Assembly: GCA_959606705.1 (NCBI GenBank)
Contig: CAUHLX010000023.1
Coordinates: 1-15,060, forward strand
Length of the DNA stretch: 15,060 nucleotides
DNA from: an uncultured Bacillota bacterium
GTDB lineage: Bacteria; Bacillota; Clostridia; Peptostreptococcales; Anaerovoracaceae
Direction of reading: 5' to 3'
This document shows, in pieces, positions 14,847-15,060 of the stretch. Position numbers and translations under genes: made by a program. Within the stretch, counting starts at the first letter, position 1, and the number at the start of each line of letters is the position of its first letter. The notes under the pieces are model-generated. The model made no database searches. It was given only the letters and a program-made list of their open reading frames with translations, and was not told where the DNA came from.

Positions 14847-14876
14847 ATCTTACTACGACGCGGGGGGTGCGGTCAA
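14847..14876 (-). promoter_or_regulatory. promoter of the dynamin-like GTPase gene
   Basis: On the minus strand TTGACC (14876-14871) is followed after 18 bases by TAAGAT (14852-14847). Matches to consensus are 5/6 and 4/6. The transcript would start near 14840, about 47 bases before the start codon. Its -35 lies back to back with that of the plus-strand promoter at 14891, 14 bases away. Confidence 0.55.
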
Positions 14877-14890
14877 TTGCGATTGTGGTT

Positions 14891-14918
14891 TTGGCAGGCA
14901 GGGGGATTGTGGTATAAT
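14891..14918 (+). promoter_or_regulatory. extended -10 promoter firing toward the right edge
   Basis: TTGGCA (14891-14896) and TATAAT (14913-14918) lie 16 bases apart, and TGG directly before TATAAT gives an extended -10. The -10 lies within the first copy of the edge repeat. Transcription would begin near 14925. The gene it serves is either the tiny frame at 14951 or lies outside the window. Confidence 0.6.
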
Positions 14919-14937
14919 AAACACCACAGGACCGTAA
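14908..14937 (+). repeat. edge repeat, copy 1
   Basis: This 30-base unit recurs 123 bases downstream. It contains GGTATAATAAACACCA and the tail AGGACCGTAA, both identical in copy 2. TGTGGT and ACCACA form a 6-bp inverted repeat around nine bases. Compared with copy 2, the pair G14909-C14927 is replaced by A-T, so pairing is kept. Confidence 0.75.
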
Positions 14938-14950
14938 GGTTTATTTCACC

Positions 14951-15019
14951 ATGTCTGACCTCTCGCCAACGGCGTATGAATCGAAGGACGCGGAAGCGAT
15001 CATTGAACCATGTCCTTAA
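14951..15019 (+). CDS. possible 22-residue small ORF between the edge repeats
   Basis: ATG at 14951 to TAA at 15017 encodes 22 residues, starting MSDLSPTAYESK and ending IIEPCP. It begins about 26 bases after the predicted start of the transcript from the 14891 promoter. Its ribosome binding site is poor: only AAGG, 11 bases away. I do not recognise the peptide. It may be a leader peptide, a small protein or chance. Confidence 0.25.
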   Translation: MSDLSPTAYESKDAEAIIEPCP

Positions 15020-15036
15020 ATTCCTAAAGACATGGT
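15007..15036 (+). repeat. inverted repeat leading into edge repeat copy 2
   Basis: ACCATGTC (15007-15014) and GACATGGT (15029-15036) are perfect 8-bp complements around 14 A/T-rich bases. The right arm is also part of a 17-base segment (15029-15045) that matches, inverted at 15 of 17 positions, 14939-14955. The transcript could therefore fold in more than one way. No U run follows. Confidence 0.5.
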
Positions 15037-15060
15037 ATAATAAACACCATAGGACCGTAA
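15031..15060 (+). repeat. edge repeat, copy 2 (runs to the window end)
   Basis: This matches copy 1 across GGTATAATAAACACCA and AGGACCGTAA, with ATGGT and ACCAT as the pairing arms. It also has the extended -10 TGGTATAAT but no good -35 at the right distance. It ends exactly at the window edge, so the repeat or an array may continue. Confidence 0.7.

Noticed and set aside
14908..15060. Two 30-base repeats considered as the start of a CRISPR array
   Set aside because: The 93-base spacing is far too long for spacers, a promoter motif lies within the repeat, and no cas genes are in view.

Overview
The window looks like a chromosomal segment of an anaerobic, mid-GC Gram-positive bacterium, most likely a member of the Clostridia. 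The evidence is the Gram-positive-type ribosome binding sites (AGGAGG), a DUF4179 anti-sigma-type protein, a PdtaS/EutW-type kinase with an ANTAR regulator, a flavodiiron protein and rubredoxin. The genus cannot be named from the sequence alone.

Layout. Positions 2-1363 (+) hold the 3' end of an ECF-type sigma factor gene and its DUF4179 membrane partner, closed by an intrinsic terminator at 1404-1440. Positions 1583-3689 (+) encode a two-component pair: a soluble HisKA_2 sensor kinase and a receiver-ANTAR regulator that would act on RNA. A strong promoter (3739-3767) follows. Behind it is a short leader with two hexaloop hairpins, the second sharing its 3' arm with a terminator; this is the architecture of an ANTAR antitermination target. 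Downstream lie an octopine/opine dehydrogenase-family gene and a complete TRAP transporter (dctP, dctQ, dctM; 3968-7942). A membrane GGDEF-EAL protein with its own promoter follows (8079-9947) and ends at a bidirectional terminator (9991-10034).

The right half is on the minus strand. In transcription order it holds a small dynamin-like GTPase (14793-13405), a three-domain fusion of acyl-CoA dehydrogenase, ETF-alpha FAD domain and rubredoxin (13227-11320), and a flavodiiron protein (11245-10046). The fusion and the flavodiiron protein together look like a complete route from acyl-CoA to O2 or NO. The last 170 bases hold two copies of a 30-base repeat with an extended -10 promoter motif inside an inverted repeat. 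They flank a possible 22-residue ORF; both repeats point off the right edge.

How the genes may work together (inference): the kinase senses a cytosolic ligand and phosphorylates the ANTAR regulator. The regulator then stabilises the leader hairpins so that transcription passes the terminator and the dehydrogenase and TRAP genes are expressed. The transporter would import a carboxylate such as an opine, and the dehydrogenase would cleave or form it with NAD(H). The two most interesting items are this RNA-controlled opine/TRAP module and the acyl-CoA to rubredoxin to flavodiiron protein pair.
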